64,000 nt of DNA from the NCBI GenBank assembly GCA_016800925.1, contig JABCPU010000054.1, positions 186,001-250,000 of the forward strand. Direction: 5' to 3'. The notes beneath the pieces are model-generated. The model saw nothing but the letters and a program-made list of their open reading frames with translations. It was not told the DNA's origin and made no database searches. Positions 23,690-35,272 of the stretch are shown here, piece by piece; within the stretch, counting starts at the first letter, position 1; each line of letters begins with the position of its first letter. Position numbers and translations under genes: made by a program. The DNA is from Suillus spraguei. Lineage: Eukaryota > Basidiomycota > Agaricomycetes > Boletales > Suillaceae.

Positions 23690-24406
23690 AGACCTCACTT
23701 TTCGCTATGAAGATACCACATTTGTATCCCTGGATTTCCCCCGTGCTGTCATCAACCTCGGCAAGTCCAAGATCATGATGCATGTTCCACTCACCTTTCT
23801 GACCTATCCTGTTATCAAGAAACTCAACGCAGGAGAGGATATCTATCTATATCTCTACTTTCCCTCCAGAAGATATGATATCTATGATAGATTTCTACCA
23901 AACGTCATATTAGATTTATTGACCTGGAACAGTTTAAGGCGCACCAGAAGTTTTGCCTGTCTCATATGCAGAGGTTCAGGACTGTTCTTACTTGTGATAT
24001 TGAGACGAGGCGGATATTCTTCAATACGGAGTCATTCCTGGAAGAGGATACGTGCCTACGCCGCTGGAAAGCATTGGATATGGATATCTACCAGAAGGAA
24101 CTTTGCGGACGCATCAATGAGGTCGTCAAGTCCGAGGAGGGGTTCCATCCATACAGCAAGTCCAAAACTCGCACCGGCCTGTGCCTTATCTGTGTTTGGA
24201 CAGGTCACAAAGCTAGTGACTGTATGGATTGGTACACCGTGAAAGAAGGAGTGGTTTGCGAGTGGGATGGAATGCTTGTTCTGAAATCGACGTCCGAGGT
24301 TGTTTCTATTTTGTTTAATATGGGGAGGTGCGGTTGTGAGTATGCATGGGTGCACATGTATTCGACTTGTGGAAGTCAAGGGTATGGTGCGAAGAGGTGT
24401 TGTTAG
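23690..24406 (+). pseudogene. Zinc-knuckle (CCHC) gag-like relic
   Basis: One frame reads F-R-Y-E-D-T-T-F-V-S-L-D-F onwards from about 23690. After a frame change between about 23850 and 23930, a second frame continues from the DLEQFKAHQKF region through 23966-24406. That second part contains C-L-I-C-x4-H-x4-C near 24178-24220, a retroviral-type zinc knuckle, and a Cys-rich C-terminus. I see no acceptable intron at the frame change, so a frameshift is likelier. It probably derives from a retroelement or a domesticated zinc-knuckle family; the function is unknown. Confidence 0.45.
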
Positions 24407-24630
24407 GGCGGATCTGGAAGTTCCTGACTGGGAGGTGTAGTACCTAAGAAGTCAATATTGTACTTACGGTTGTCCGTTACAATGTCGATCATATCTTGAT
24501 GCTCAATTTTGTTGAGGCAGGTGACGCACATAAGCCTGCACAGCTTGTCACAGATATTCGTGTGGGTGCCAATTACTTGTGCAGCAAGGAAGGATCCACC
24601 ATCGGGGCCAAAAGAAACAGATTTTGACAT
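24403..24630 (-). CDS. Small hypothetical ORF
   Basis: A 75-residue frame from a true ATG at 24630. It contains five cysteines, including C-D-K-L-C-R-L-M-C-V-T-C, and ends Pro-rich. It converges on the zinc-knuckle relic, overlapping it by a few bases. I do not recognise it. It could be a real small protein, a 3' exon of the gene at 24843-25822, or chance. Confidence 0.25.
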   Translation of the reverse strand: MSKSVSFGPDGGSFLAAQVIGTHTNICDKLCRLMCVTCLNKIEHQDMIDIVTDNRKYNIDFLGTTPPSQELPDPP

Positions 24631-24842
24631 GAAGCAATGAAATCGACAAAATAAATACTAAAGACAAATGAGCTGGAAAGTGCGAGGATCGAGCACAAGA
24701 ATGAACAGGAGTCGCTACATTAATATGATCTCCAACTTTGCGTGGAGGGTGCCATCGCAATCCAGCATAGTATTGCTAACGACACCGTCATCATAACAAC
24801 GGCAAAGTAAGCTATGAAATACTTACTCGTTCATCAGCCAGT

Positions 24843-25822
24843 TCAAATGCCATTGAGATGAGACGCAGTATTCTGATCCCGTGATGAATCTGTGTTACCA
24901 TGAATTATGAAGCCACCAGTATGATTTGACTTGAATAAGACGCACCCTGCAGGTACAATGGTAGGCTTTTCGTTGGAATGCGGTATTCGCACATCTTCGA
25001 GTGGGGTTTCCCCACTCGGTGCCTGGATGACAAGCACATAGGAGTGTACAAACGCCGGCAAACTATCATCAGAAAGACTAAACATCATGGACCACTTCCC
25101 TTTTATCATACAGAATTTCAACAACCATATGTGCCCTGGAAGGATTGACAATTGAATCAGCACCAGAAACGCCGACAGCTATGACTCATACCCCCTAAAA
25201 TAAATTCCATGCCAATTCCCGTGTGGGATTGGCATGCAGGCGTTGCTGGAACATCTTAATGCAGAAGCAAGCAGAAAACTCGTTCCGTTCAGGTGTATTC
25301 CCTGCGACAGAGTACACCTGTGTCTCATCAGGCGGACAGCCCAAAAAACGCCTCAAAGACTCGTCCTTGGCTACAACATGATGACAATGTGTGAAAGTCG
25401 TACGGGTGCAAGTGTGCCCACTTACAATTTACAACACGCCCCAAATTTAACTGGGTGAACAATTCGTGGTCGCTAGTTGCGATACAGGCCAGACGCAAGT
25501 CAGAAGAGCAAGCAGGGGTGAATTTTGGGACGAATGTGGCAAGTGCGGAAAAACCTTCTCGTCCGTGATTGACGATTGACCAGTACAAGGCTGTGTGACC
25601 CTCTATATTTGGTTGTTGGAGGAGGCGGGCGAATTGTGCAGGAGAAAGAGTGGCAGCACACTCATTGGCTATTTTTGCGATGGAAGCAGGTGTGGCATTG
25701 GGAGTGGAGACTATATAACAGATGTGTGATGATGAGTCGATTGTCTGTTGCTCTTTCTTCCATGGGAATGAGAATAAATTTGGTCGGGGTGCGTATGGCG
25801 GAGGTGTGTCAGTCTTAGACAT
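24843..25822 (-). pseudogene. Ankyrin-like basidiomycete family protein, probably decaying
   Basis: The ATG at 25820-25822 opens a Pro-rich start followed by an ankyrin-like block (EGHTALYWSIVN, FSPAC-like FTPACSSDLRLAC, FTQLNLG). A GT-AG intron with donor gtaaattgtaag near 25432 and acceptor near 25370 leads to KDESLRRFLGCPPDETQVYS, then FCIKMFQQRL and TRELAWNLF. An in-frame TAG then comes five bases before the only nearby donor (gtatgag, about 25193). Beyond that intron the frame resumes as GHIWLLKFCMIKGKW (25138 down to 24843). This pattern matches a conserved Agaricomycete protein family of unknown function that I know only by pattern. The TAG suggests a pseudogene or a truncated product; the 3' end is unclear. 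Confidence 0.55.
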
Positions 25823-25989
25823 GGTAAAGATAAGATAGGGGACTCAGTCCAGGATATTTTCAGAATTTAAAATTGCAGTACACATACACGTCAATTCCAA
25901 AATGCATGTCCGATTTGCATCTACACGACGATGCAGCGGCCAGCCGTCGTGCTCTTGCACATATGCACCTCAAGACACGACTATCATCC

Positions 25990-26330
25990 CAGGCCTGGGC
26001 GCTTGCTCATGAGGTTTTGAAGCGCTAGGACACGAACATTTTGCTTATAAGTAGTGGGCAATGGCTATTACATAAACAAGCAGTGTTTCCTGCTCCATTG
26101 GCATCGGGACCACATCCTTAATCCGTGCCGCTTGTCATCCATCAGGAAAAAGGCTATATTGTCGTAGCCCTGGTGACAGCTATATAGCACTATATAGGCA
26201 CCGTAGCGCTATGTAGGTACGTATAGGCCCCATTTGGACTACATCAAGCTATATAGCCACCCTAAGGGCTACATAGAACTACATAGCGCTATATAGCCTA
26301 AAGCCGCTACAGGTGCTACGAAACCAAATT
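25990..26330. repeat. ctatatag/gctacata-rich repeat region (left)
   Basis: 25990-26045 (catgaggttttgaagcgcta and following) also occurs near 33108-33165. From 26165 to 26310 the DNA is dense in short palindromic words such as ctatatag and gctacatag. A second such region lies at 27300-27510, with a minisatellite between them. 25830-25990 contains nothing recognisable. Confidence 0.6.
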
Positions 26331-26689
26331 CTGTGCCCCAGGCGCACCTGTCGACATAAGTAGGAGCAATATGACCTTAAAGTACAAGAACTTACAATAA
26401 ATCTGATGCTGGTATGTAGGATCCCACAAGTGTGACCTTGGTAGATAGATATCGATCGACTATTGCCGCAACTTCATGATACTTGTTTGCAATGAAATTG
26501 CAATATTATGTAATATATAGCTGCTCAAAATGCTTACTAAGTTGTATACAAACCGTGGGAGCTAGGGATTTGAAAATTTCTCGCTGAAGTCCTTGGCTTG
26601 CTCTGTTACTGACACCCATGAATAGTTCCTTTCGCTCAGGCTACTCGAGCCTCTTTTCTTTTTGGTTATTCTTCTGGTACCTCCTCCTG

Positions 26690-27060
26690 GCCGTCTTTGG
26701 TGGTCCCTCCTCCCTGGCTCCCTGGTCCCTCTTCCCTGGCTCCTTGGTGGTCCCTCCTCCCGGCCCCTTGGTCCATCTTTCCTGGCTCCTTGGTGGTCCC
26801 ACCTCCCCGGCTCCTTGGTAGTCCCTCTTCCCTGGCTCCTTGGTGGTCCCTCTTCCCTGGCTCCTTGGTGGCTTGGTGGTTCCTCCTCCCTGGCTTGGTG
26901 GTTCCTCCTCCCTGGCTTGGTGGTCCCTCCTCCCTGGCTTGGTAGTCCCTCTTCCCCGGCTCCTTGGTGGTCCCTCCACCCTGGCTCCTTGGTGATCCCT
27001 CCTTCCTGGCTCCTTGGTGGTCCCTTCTTCCTGGCCTTTGTTGGTCCCTCTTTGTGGTCC
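26690..27060. repeat. C/T-rich minisatellite, ~24-bp unit
   Basis: Fifteen or so variant copies of a unit like ctggctccttggtggtccctc. It is open in several frames on both strands (Leu/Pro/Val-rich on +, Gly/Arg/Lys-rich on -), as expected of a repeat whose period is a multiple of three. I do not call a protein. Confidence 0.8.
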
Positions 27061-27299
27061 GTCTCTTGGACCTTTGTGTTTGTCAGAGAGTATAAGTTGA
27101 GACTCGAGCAGTGCGAGGGGGGCTGTGAAGGTGTAGAAAATGGTGATGCTTGATGCTTTTGGATCTTACAAGTGTTGTATGCATGTCTGGGTGTTACTAT
27201 AGCTCATTGAATATACTCGATTTCATTGATTTGTGGTTCCGGCATGCTCAGTATGAATCATGAACTATAGTAGTGGTGTGTAGCTACTGGTAGCTCAAG

Positions 27300-27515
27300 T
27301 ACACAATTACTATCGCAACTCCTGTTGCTCTATATAGTACCTGTAGCAGCTCGTAGCAGTCTGTAGCACCTGTAGCTGGTTGCTACGAGATGCTACAAGA
27401 TGCTACAGGAGTTGCCTATAGCTGACCGTGTGACTATGTAGCTACATATAGTGGGTACTTGACACATTGGGCTACAGGCGCTATATCGGCTATATAGCAC
27501 TATGTAGTCAAGAGT
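27300..27515. repeat. gctac/tagc-rich repeat region (right)
   Basis: Many short words such as gtagcacctgtagc, gctacaagatgctacagg and ctatatagcactatgtag. It resembles 26165-26310. The two may be the ends of one unclassified element enclosing the minisatellite. 27515-27740 shows nothing else. Confidence 0.5.
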
Positions 27516-27749
27516 ATTTTTGCTGATGAGTCTGTGTCATCATGTGTGATGTATTATACTAGCAAAGGCTATCTAGCGTATGATCTCTTCATTCGTTTGG
27601 TTATTTTCACGCTCGAGCTGTTCTCGTCAGCGCTGAAAAATCTTCAAAGTCTCCGCTGCAGCCATACTTGCAAGCAACCATCCAAGTTTATTATTTGACA
27701 GATCTATAACATAAGACGCACCACCAACCCTCCTGACAACATCCTTTAA

Positions 27750-28007
27750 TCAGGATCTTTCGTGATTCCGGGTCATGTTGTATGCGCTCAGCTTGATAAT
27801 TGGTGTTGAGACCAGGTCTTTTGATTCGAAAAGTGAGTGACATACGATTATAATCGTTGCAGCAGACTTCTTATCCCACTCTAACCACAATCTAAACAGA
27901 GCCGGCCGGCCATAGGCTGCAATTTGAATGGCGTGCCACCAACAGTATTTTTCAACAGTTTCAATTGGCCAAGCTCCTCGATATCGAGAAAGACGGAACG
28001 GTGCCAA
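27750..28007 (-). other. Open frame of unknown significance
   Basis: An 85-residue frame that begins only at a TTG codon, so any real gene would need an upstream exon. It has plausible protein-like composition (WWHAIQIAAYGRPALFRLWLEW), reminiscent of one helical repeat, but no identifiable family. It may be an exon of a decayed gene. Confidence 0.2.
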
Positions 28008-28424
28008 ATTTTTTGGGGGGAGAAGATCACGCGATGAGTAGGATTGATGGCTGGAAGCAGGTTTAGAGCAAGAAGTGCTCGTCTGTCTTCATCTCACAGG
28101 TTCGTGTATTCGATAGTTCTCATTCGCGTAAGTGCCAAACACTCACTGAAGCATGCATATTCCTATATCTAGTTCGCAAGTTTCTTTCAGACCGCTACTA
28201 TCTTTTGAGCGTGTTATGATCATACATTCTACGCCACCTTGACCTTATAACAGGGGAGCCGCTTGTCTTATGATGTCAGCCGCAGCAACATGATTTTCTG
28301 CAGTAACACGTGCTGATATCTTGAACTAGTTTGTTAGTCACTAGGGCCGGTCCGCAGAGTTCACCTTTGTTGTAGATCTCGCATGTGAATAAAATCACTC
28401 AACTACTACATCAACGCCTCCTCG

Positions 28425-28688
28425 ATGAGTACTTGCAATATCTGTACGCGCTTCTATGAAACAGTTCTATCATCTGCGAGAAGTGCATTTGATTATGCTC
28501 AGGTCTTGCTTATAGAGCATAAAAAAGTTCCACTGGCCAAAATTTCGGAACGGTTTGATGTTTCCGAGTTTTCAATCAATATTGAGCTCTTGGGAGTCGA
28601 GCTCATTGTAAAATTGAACTGGCCCATGCAAGGAATGTCGTGGTCGTTCCTAGTTTACTATGGCACCAAAATTCAGGCGTATCTATAG
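28425..28688 (+). other. Hypothetical ORF at the edge of CHAT unit 2
   Basis: 87 residues from a true ATG. Its last codons enter the 3'-flank sequence of duplication unit 2 (from about 28665), so the C-terminus is defined by the duplication junction. There is no recognisable domain. It is probably a truncated or chance frame. Confidence 0.2.
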
Positions 28689-31600
28689 CGCTTTCGATGC
28701 TCCTTCCTATGGTCGTTAAGCACATTTCGACATGTACAGATGCACGAAGAAGATACTGCTAATAATACTTGAAACATTGAATAAATTGCGAAAGACTCTA
28801 GAGTAGACGATATCGTGCAAGGGAATACAGAACAACAGTATGATCAGCATGGAAGATAATCCTACAACTGACAGGTATTAAGTACAGTGATCAGGATGAA
28901 AGAGGATCGAAAATCAACAACTTGAGAACCTATACCAGACGAAATCAATGCGATACAGAACTACACACCAATATGAATAAAAACCATCCTCTGCTCAAGT
29001 GGCACTTTCGTCTTCACGGAGCACGTAGCACGGTTGAGTGCCCAGGCCGCCTTCGTACAGTCCATCATAGCACCATCTTTCAAATCCTTCACCATGTTCT
29101 CGTAGAAAGCTTTCACGACGTGATTCGCGACAGCGTCGTCGACCACCCACAGCGTGCCGATCACGCTCTTGAACCCCGAAAACTGGAGTCCAGCTGCGAG
29201 GTGGATGACTTCGTCGGGTGTCTTCTTATCGCCAACAGCAGTATGACATGCTGACAAGAATGCGAACTCGGCGTGAGGAATGTCTTTGTTCATGATGTCG
29301 AGCAGCGTGACAGGTTCATCTTTCATGGCGAAACGTGAATAGTAAGGCTGCTCGTGGTCCTGCTTCCCATGACAAGCGAGATGCACCCAGGTGTTGTGTT
29401 GCAAAGCGTCGAGTGCACCTGCTCGCGTGGCATTATCGCCAGAAAGAGTAGTGGGGTTGGCCGTCACGGGGACAATCTTGCGTACGAGCTCGAGCTCGCT
29501 GTCGATGGTCTTGAGCGCCTCGCCTTGTCCTGCACCCGGTTCACTTTGTCCAATTGCAGCAAAAGACGGAGTGGCACGAGTCTTCATCATCCGTCTAGAT
29601 CTAATCAGAGCTGAAAGTGTCGGAGTATAAGAACAGATGTAGACGTCCTCCAGGCATAGTTCCCGTGTAACTCCGTCTGCTTTCATTCGGAAGGGATGAG
29701 CTGCGTGAAGAGGAATGGAAGTGAAGGTCGCAGTTGGACATAACCAGATTCGAGAACAGCACCCCACTCTGAGATCACGCTGGAGGACGATGACGATGGG
29801 TAGCATGATCTCGTCCCATACTGTCCGCAAGAGGCCTTGCAGTTCCTTCCTTGTCTCCTCTGGGGGCATGCAAGATGCATGTCGTATCTCCCTTGCAAAG
29901 TCCTTCTTAAGCACTTCCAGATGTGTGAGATTCATGCGCGGGAGGCTAACGTGGCGTGGCTCGCCTGACGTGGGGACAATAATGGCGCTGCATGAATATT
30001 GACTCGCGACGAGGATGATGACTGGGCCATTGCGTGCTGCCGCTTGCAATTGTGAATACGACGGCGGAAGCATGAACCGCGAGAAACCTTGAAGACTTCG
30101 GATTTCAGCTACCACGGCATCCCACTGCTCCTGAAGCCTCCTGTATTCTATCGCTGCTCGATCAGCAGCAGCTCGATTAGCGCTGCCGGCGGAACCCTGA
30201 GCATCAGACAAGCGTTGGCTGATCTCTGAGAGCTTGTGAGCTAGTTCTGGGCTTGCAAACTTCAGATCTTCCAGCGGTGTCCTGAGTCGAGAGGCCAGCG
30301 ACCATTGCTGGCCACGACCCTGCTCCAGGAGTTCAACTGCTTGTCGTAGATCATCATGACGTATGGCACAGGAGGCTGCATCTACTGTTAGTGATTGAGC
30401 GCTGCGGAAAGCGGTTGCAGCCTCCCGCCGTGAGATGACGGATGATCGCGTCATCACGTGGTTATCGAAGAGATCCAAGCACGTTTGGTATGCTTCAAGA
30501 GCAGAGTCGTGTCGATAGACTTCTGCTTGGCAAGCCCAGTCTATGGCCTCTTCGATGCGTCTCGGGAATCCTTGTGTGGGATGTCGTGATGCTAGTCTGA
30601 AGTTCTCTACAGCGAGCGACAAATCAGCAGACTTGCATTGCACCCTGTAACGAGACAAGTAGGCCTCCTGCAACCGCCTATAACTGAAATATCTATCTGG
30701 GTGCAGTGAAGGCAAAGCCTCCAACGACTCTCGGCAGAGTCTAATGGCCTCCTCAGCATCTTCATTCTTCCGAGTTTGCGTGAAACGAGAACAGAGCGCT
30801 GAACTCAAATTGTGAAGACCTTTGTAGCGAAACGGATGGCCATGCGGCCTTAACTGAAGTGAATCCCGGAGCAGGTCGATGGCTTCATCGAGATCCTCAC
30901 TGGTATCCAATTTCTCATGTCTGGTTTTGAGCGTGACGGCAAGGTTGTTAAGTGTGGTATCACGAGTTGGATTTCCAGGCGGGCAAAATGTCAGTGCCTC
31001 GCGCCGGAGGCTGACGGATCTGATGATATCGTTAACATCACCGCGTTGCTTGAAACGGGTGTGGAGGGCGGCTCCTAGGTTGTTCAATGAGGAAGCAGAA
31101 TATTTGTGCTTAACAGGCCACAGGCGCAGCGCTTCTTCATACAAAGAGATAGCCTCATTGAGGTCATCTGAGTCGCCTTGGTGATCGAAGCGGTATTTGA
31201 GTGACAAGGCCAAATTATTCAGAAAGGTGTCGCGTTCAGTATGTCCCTCAGGGTAGAGAGAAACGACTTCACGATGATGTTGTATGCTCTCTGTTACATC
31301 ATCAATGGTACCGCGCTGGAGAAAGCGTGCTTGAACTGCCAGTGCAAGCATGCTGAGGGCTCTAGGACGATATTTGTTGCCCAGAGGACAGAGCTTGAGC
31401 ACGACTCGTCGAAGGTGGATGCCTTCATCTGATGCGTCGATTGGGAGATTGTTGCATTCGCTGACCACATAATCAACACCATTTTCCCCCGCTGCGATGC
31501 TATGAAGGTAGGTGCCCTCTGGACAGAGAGCCAATAGCTTGCAGGATAGTTCCGCTGATTCTTGGATATATATGGCAGTGTTCTCCTCGCTGTAGCGCCA

Positions 31601-33120
31601 AGTCAGCGCTTCAAAGAGGTGATAGATAGATGATGAATGATCAGGGTGGCCCTGCGGACATAATGAAAGGGCCTCGCGGAAGAGAGAGGTGATGGAGTTG
31701 ATGTCTTGGAAATCATTTTGAATGTAACCTTTGAGGCGAGCCCACGCGAGGTTGGTGAGAGCCGCTGCCCGGTGAAGATGGCCGACCGGGCATTGGTCCA
31801 GGACCAACTCAAAATGCCGTATGGCATCATTGAGGTGAGAGACCCTCTCGCTTGCCACATATTTGGCAAGACGGGCATGGCCCACATCCGTGTCTCGGGT
31901 AATCTGGCCTCCGACGATAGACTACAGCAGGTGTTCCGTCAATTAAACCCAATAGCACGGACACTTATGTCACTCACGTTAAGCAGTGCGCTGTTCTTGT
32001 TGTCATAATCATGTAGAACAGTGGCCTTTAGCGTGAGGGAAGGCCGGACACTACGAACGCGTGGGAAGGAGAGAGCTGCAAGATGTTAGTAGATGTGCAT
32101 GAATGGGAAGCAGGTTACTCACCGAAAGGCTCATTTCCATGATTGAGCAGCGCATTCCATGATGTTTTAAGTTTTCCGATGACTTCTCCATTGCCCAGCA
32201 TGCGACCGAGCTCGAAGGAAGCTCTGATCTCCACTGATAATGCAGGAGACGCATCTAATGATCTACAAACAAAAGATTAGTCCTCGCGTTGTATCTAAAA
32301 ATCTCAATGAACTTGTACAATGTTACGGTATCGGCCCACATTGTAGATTCGTCGGATAATAAGATTCCAATGGCTGATTTCCAGCACCTGCTCGAGTCGT
32401 GACTGATGGATACGTAGATGCCTGCTGGAATGCGCTCAGAAGGGACTGTGAGATTTTTCCCACTGACAACTGTAGATAGAACATGAAGATCACCAAACGA
32501 ATGCGAATGCGATATGAATTGACTCACCTTCGAGTCTGATATATCGGCCTTCTAAGTTACGGGGCATGATAGAGCTATGAAGCAACACGATAAGTATCAA
32601 GGATGGGCTGGGCGGTGAGTTGAACGAGTAGCAGAAGAAGACGAGACTAAGGATATGGGACTGCAAATGAAATTCAGCTTAGAGGGGTTCAGGTCATGTA
32701 TTTCCACGTTGTGGGCTGTTCGGAACGATAAACGCTGGTATGATGGCATTAAGCGCTGAGGCTAAAAGATCACCAAGTAGCAAACCTATATTGCTGAAGT
32801 GGTCAATGTCAATGTCAGCCAGTCAACAAGAAAAGCAGCACGGTTGAAAGAGACACGCGAGTCTCAGAGCGTTCTGCGAACCTTGCTACTATAACTCTTA
32901 TCGTGGGCTGAGTGACTCAGGTGTACTGATGGCAGCTCCTTGCGACCTTAACATGTCCCCAGCGTCCCGCTCTCGCATTCGACCTGCCATTCAAACTTTT
33001 GTCTCTGACTCATCCCTTGTCAATCAGGCCTGTATGAAATGGATCATTTTCATTGGTTTGTATTGCTTGTACTATGAGATACACTGAATTCTCAGTCAGG
33101 CCAACATGCTCATGAGGTTT
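28665..33120 (-). repeat. CHAT segmental-duplication unit 2
   Basis: Contains the intact C2-TPR-CHAT gene with conserved 3' flank. In the 5' flank, 32955-33098 matches units 1 and 3 (41890-42050) in inverted orientation, so this unit has suffered a small inversion upstream of the gene. Confidence 0.75.
28961..32567 (-). CDS. C2-TPR-CHAT caspase-fold protein (intact copy)
   Basis: Five exons: complement(28961-31921, 31978-32075, 32123-32262, 32319-32469, 32528-32567). All junctions are GT-AG and they join in frame to 1129 aa. Residues ~1-140 look like a C2-type beta-sandwich (LEVVSGKNLTVPSE, SIS-D, IGKLETSW). Residues ~150-640 are TPR-like helical repeats with a recurring period, for example HLNDAIRHFELVLDQCPVGH, DLNEAISLYEEALRL and DLDEAIDLLRDSLQL. 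The C-terminal third is a CHAT domain with the His of HLACHG (~994) and the Cys of FLSACHTA (~1035), the expected dyad of this separase/caspase-related fold. CHAT domains are proteases or inactive relatives in cell-death and defence systems. The substrate is unknown; acting as a death effector or signalling protease is inference. It is the only undamaged copy of four. Confidence 0.92.
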
Positions 33121-34060
33121 TGAAGCGCTAGGAACACGAATATTTTGCTTATAGTTACTTAGTACTTAGTTACTTAGAACTATAGTTGGGTATTCAAAGT
33201 AAAAATTCTGAACCTTCTGAAACGGTTCTGAATCGCTCTGAAAGATGCTTTGAAACGTTCTGAAAATCCGCTTGAAAAGCCAAATTTAATGTCTTTTCTC
33301 CTTTCGTCCTAGAACTACTTTCATTGCTCATTCGAGCACATCCCATTGAGCCTAGAGCCTACTTCGCACCATATTGCCGTGACTTGTATTTTCGGTCTCT
33401 CGGTTCGCAATAAAACTTGTTCGAGTCCCCCGAGCGTGAAGCTGGGGGACTCCGCTTGCCTAATCACTGAGGGACCTTGGCGTAAAATTGATTCAACTCC
33501 GTTCGAAATACTATGCGCTTCAGATGTGCTTCAATTTCTCAAAGTCCCAACGCTAGGGTTAGGGTTAGACACACATGCGCACAAATAAAACACCAAGTTC
33601 ATATATTTCGTAGCTAGCAAACAAAGAACTATTGTAATAAAATCTAGAATGGTAAAATGATGTCGCCAAGCGATAAGATGTTTGTGGGACTTGGAAAACA
33701 GTGTTGTGTTGGAGAAAATGGTTAGAGCGTCACCATTGCCATGGTGTACGAAGATGTGCTGGAGCCTGGCACCACCTATTAGTATGTGGAGATGCGTTAG
33801 ACGAAGATGTGTTGGAGCTTGGCACCACGCCACATACTTCGGTCATTTTTCCATGTAGAATCCTGGCCCCGGATGTGTCAAAAGGCTGTAGAATCATGGT
33901 CAGCCAGTCACTGGCTGGAGTATGTAGAATCCAGCTGGCCGGAATATGTAGAATCAATGTAGATATATACATAATGGAATTGATATGAAAACAGTAGCTA
34001 ACCTTATGCCTGCAGGATGTAGAATCTAGCTGGCTGGAGTATGTAGAATTAGTGTTAATA
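33120..34060. other. Non-coding stretch with small repeats
   Basis: 33200-33290 repeats ctgaa words. 33550-33568 has ctagggttagggttag, two telomere-like hexamers. 33740-33832 carries two copies of a cgaagatgtg(c/t)tggagc(c/t)tggcaccac unit. 33885-34055 has several tgtagaatc-(c/t)agctggc(c/t)gga copies. Overlapping frames on both strands are repeats, not genes. It may be part of an LTR-element interior or of the target of the adjacent Tc1-type element. Confidence 0.4.
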
Positions 34061-34419
34061 CAGTGGCTCAAAAAACTGTCCGCATGTTTTGACATTTTTC
34101 ACTATCTATGATATTGTGTGAGAATGAACAAATTCCTCAAGGACATACTTATACCACATTGTAGTATGGCTTCAGGGCTTTTATTTGAGCCCTACACCGT
34201 GGGAATCGGCGGAGATATGGTGGAGATATAAGGCTTATAAAATGATGACTCATGTGGACAGTTTTTTGAGTGTATATTAAAACTATATAAATCATTATTT
34301 ATGACACCATAAAATCATGCCACTATTATATAAATTATAAAGTGGTGTCATTATGTTATTTTATGACTATATCTAACTATATAAACCAGAATATCTCATG
34401 TATCATAGTCATAATCACC

Positions 34420-34785
34420 ATGAAAGCCATCTCCTCTGCTCAAAGAGATAATATCCTCTCTCTGTCTTATGCTGGCCTCTCTGCTCGCCAAATTTCCTCT
34501 AGAACTGGAGTATGCAAGTCCACTGTGGCCAAGTTCATCAAAGAAAGCCGCCCAGACAAGGAAAACTCTTGTGGAGGATGTCCATCCAAGCTTACCTCTA
34601 CTGACAAAAGGGCTATTATCCAACATATCACTACAGGAAAGGCTGATAATGCTGTCCAAGCCACCCATTATATCAATTCCACCATCACTACCCCTGTCTC
34701 TTCACAAACTGTGAGGAATGTTCTCAAGGCAGTAACAAGAAGAAAAAGCCTCTTCTCTCCATCAAACATAGGCAGAGAAGACTAG
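34420..34785 (+). pseudogene. Transposase N-terminal fragment (+ arm)
   Basis: The ATG at 34420 (MKAISSAQRDN) opens a HTH-containing frame. Relative to the element at 14388 it lacks about 15 bases near 34732 plus one more base, which shifts the frame to a stop at 34785. The DNA beyond still encodes out-of-frame IWSDETK-type sequence up to the palindrome junction near 34930. Confidence 0.8.
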
Positions 34786-34957
34786 CCTTTGCCTTAGCTC
34801 ATCAACACTGGACTGTAGAGGACTGGAAGCGTGTTATATGGTCAGATGAGACCAAAATCAATAGGATTGGGTCAGATGGGAAGGTGTATGTATGGAAAAA
34901 GAAGGGAGATGGCCTAACAGACAGAGAGGTTGGAGAGAAGAGGCTTTTTCTTCTTTG

Positions 34958-35272
34958 TTACTGCCTTGAGAACATCCTCACAGTTTGTGAAGAGACAGGG
35001 GTAGTGATGGTGGAATTGATATAATGGGTGGCTTGGACAGCATTATCAGCCTTTCCTGTAGTGATATGTTGGATAATAGCCCTTTTGTCAGTAGAGGTAA
35101 GCTTGGATGGACGTCCTCCACAAGAGTTTTCCTTGTCTGGGCGGCTTTCTTTGATGAACTTGGCCACAGTGGACTTGCATACTCCAGTTCTAGAGGAAAT
35201 TTGGCGAGCAGAGAGGCCAGCATAAGACAGAGAGAGGATATTATCTCTTTGAGCAGAGGAGATGGCTTTCAT
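34958..35272 (-). pseudogene. Transposase N-terminal fragment (- arm)
   Basis: A 104-residue frame from the ATG at 35272 with the complete HTH (GLSARQISSRTGVCKSTV). It ends at the palindrome junction side with a short shifted tail. It converges on the + arm copy and consists of a DNA-binding domain only. Confidence 0.8.

Noticed and set aside
26641..27153. Leu/Pro/Val-rich or Gly/Arg-rich proteins in the minisatellite
   Set aside because: All frames are open because of the repeat period; no start, splice or domain support.
29683..30002. Conserved antisense frames in all three CHAT copies (95 codons on +)
   Set aside because: Their conservation follows from that of the CHAT coding strand; there is no independent evidence.
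33550..33568. Telomere-like ttaggg repeats
   Set aside because: Only two hexamers; too short to argue for an interstitial telomere or fusion point.
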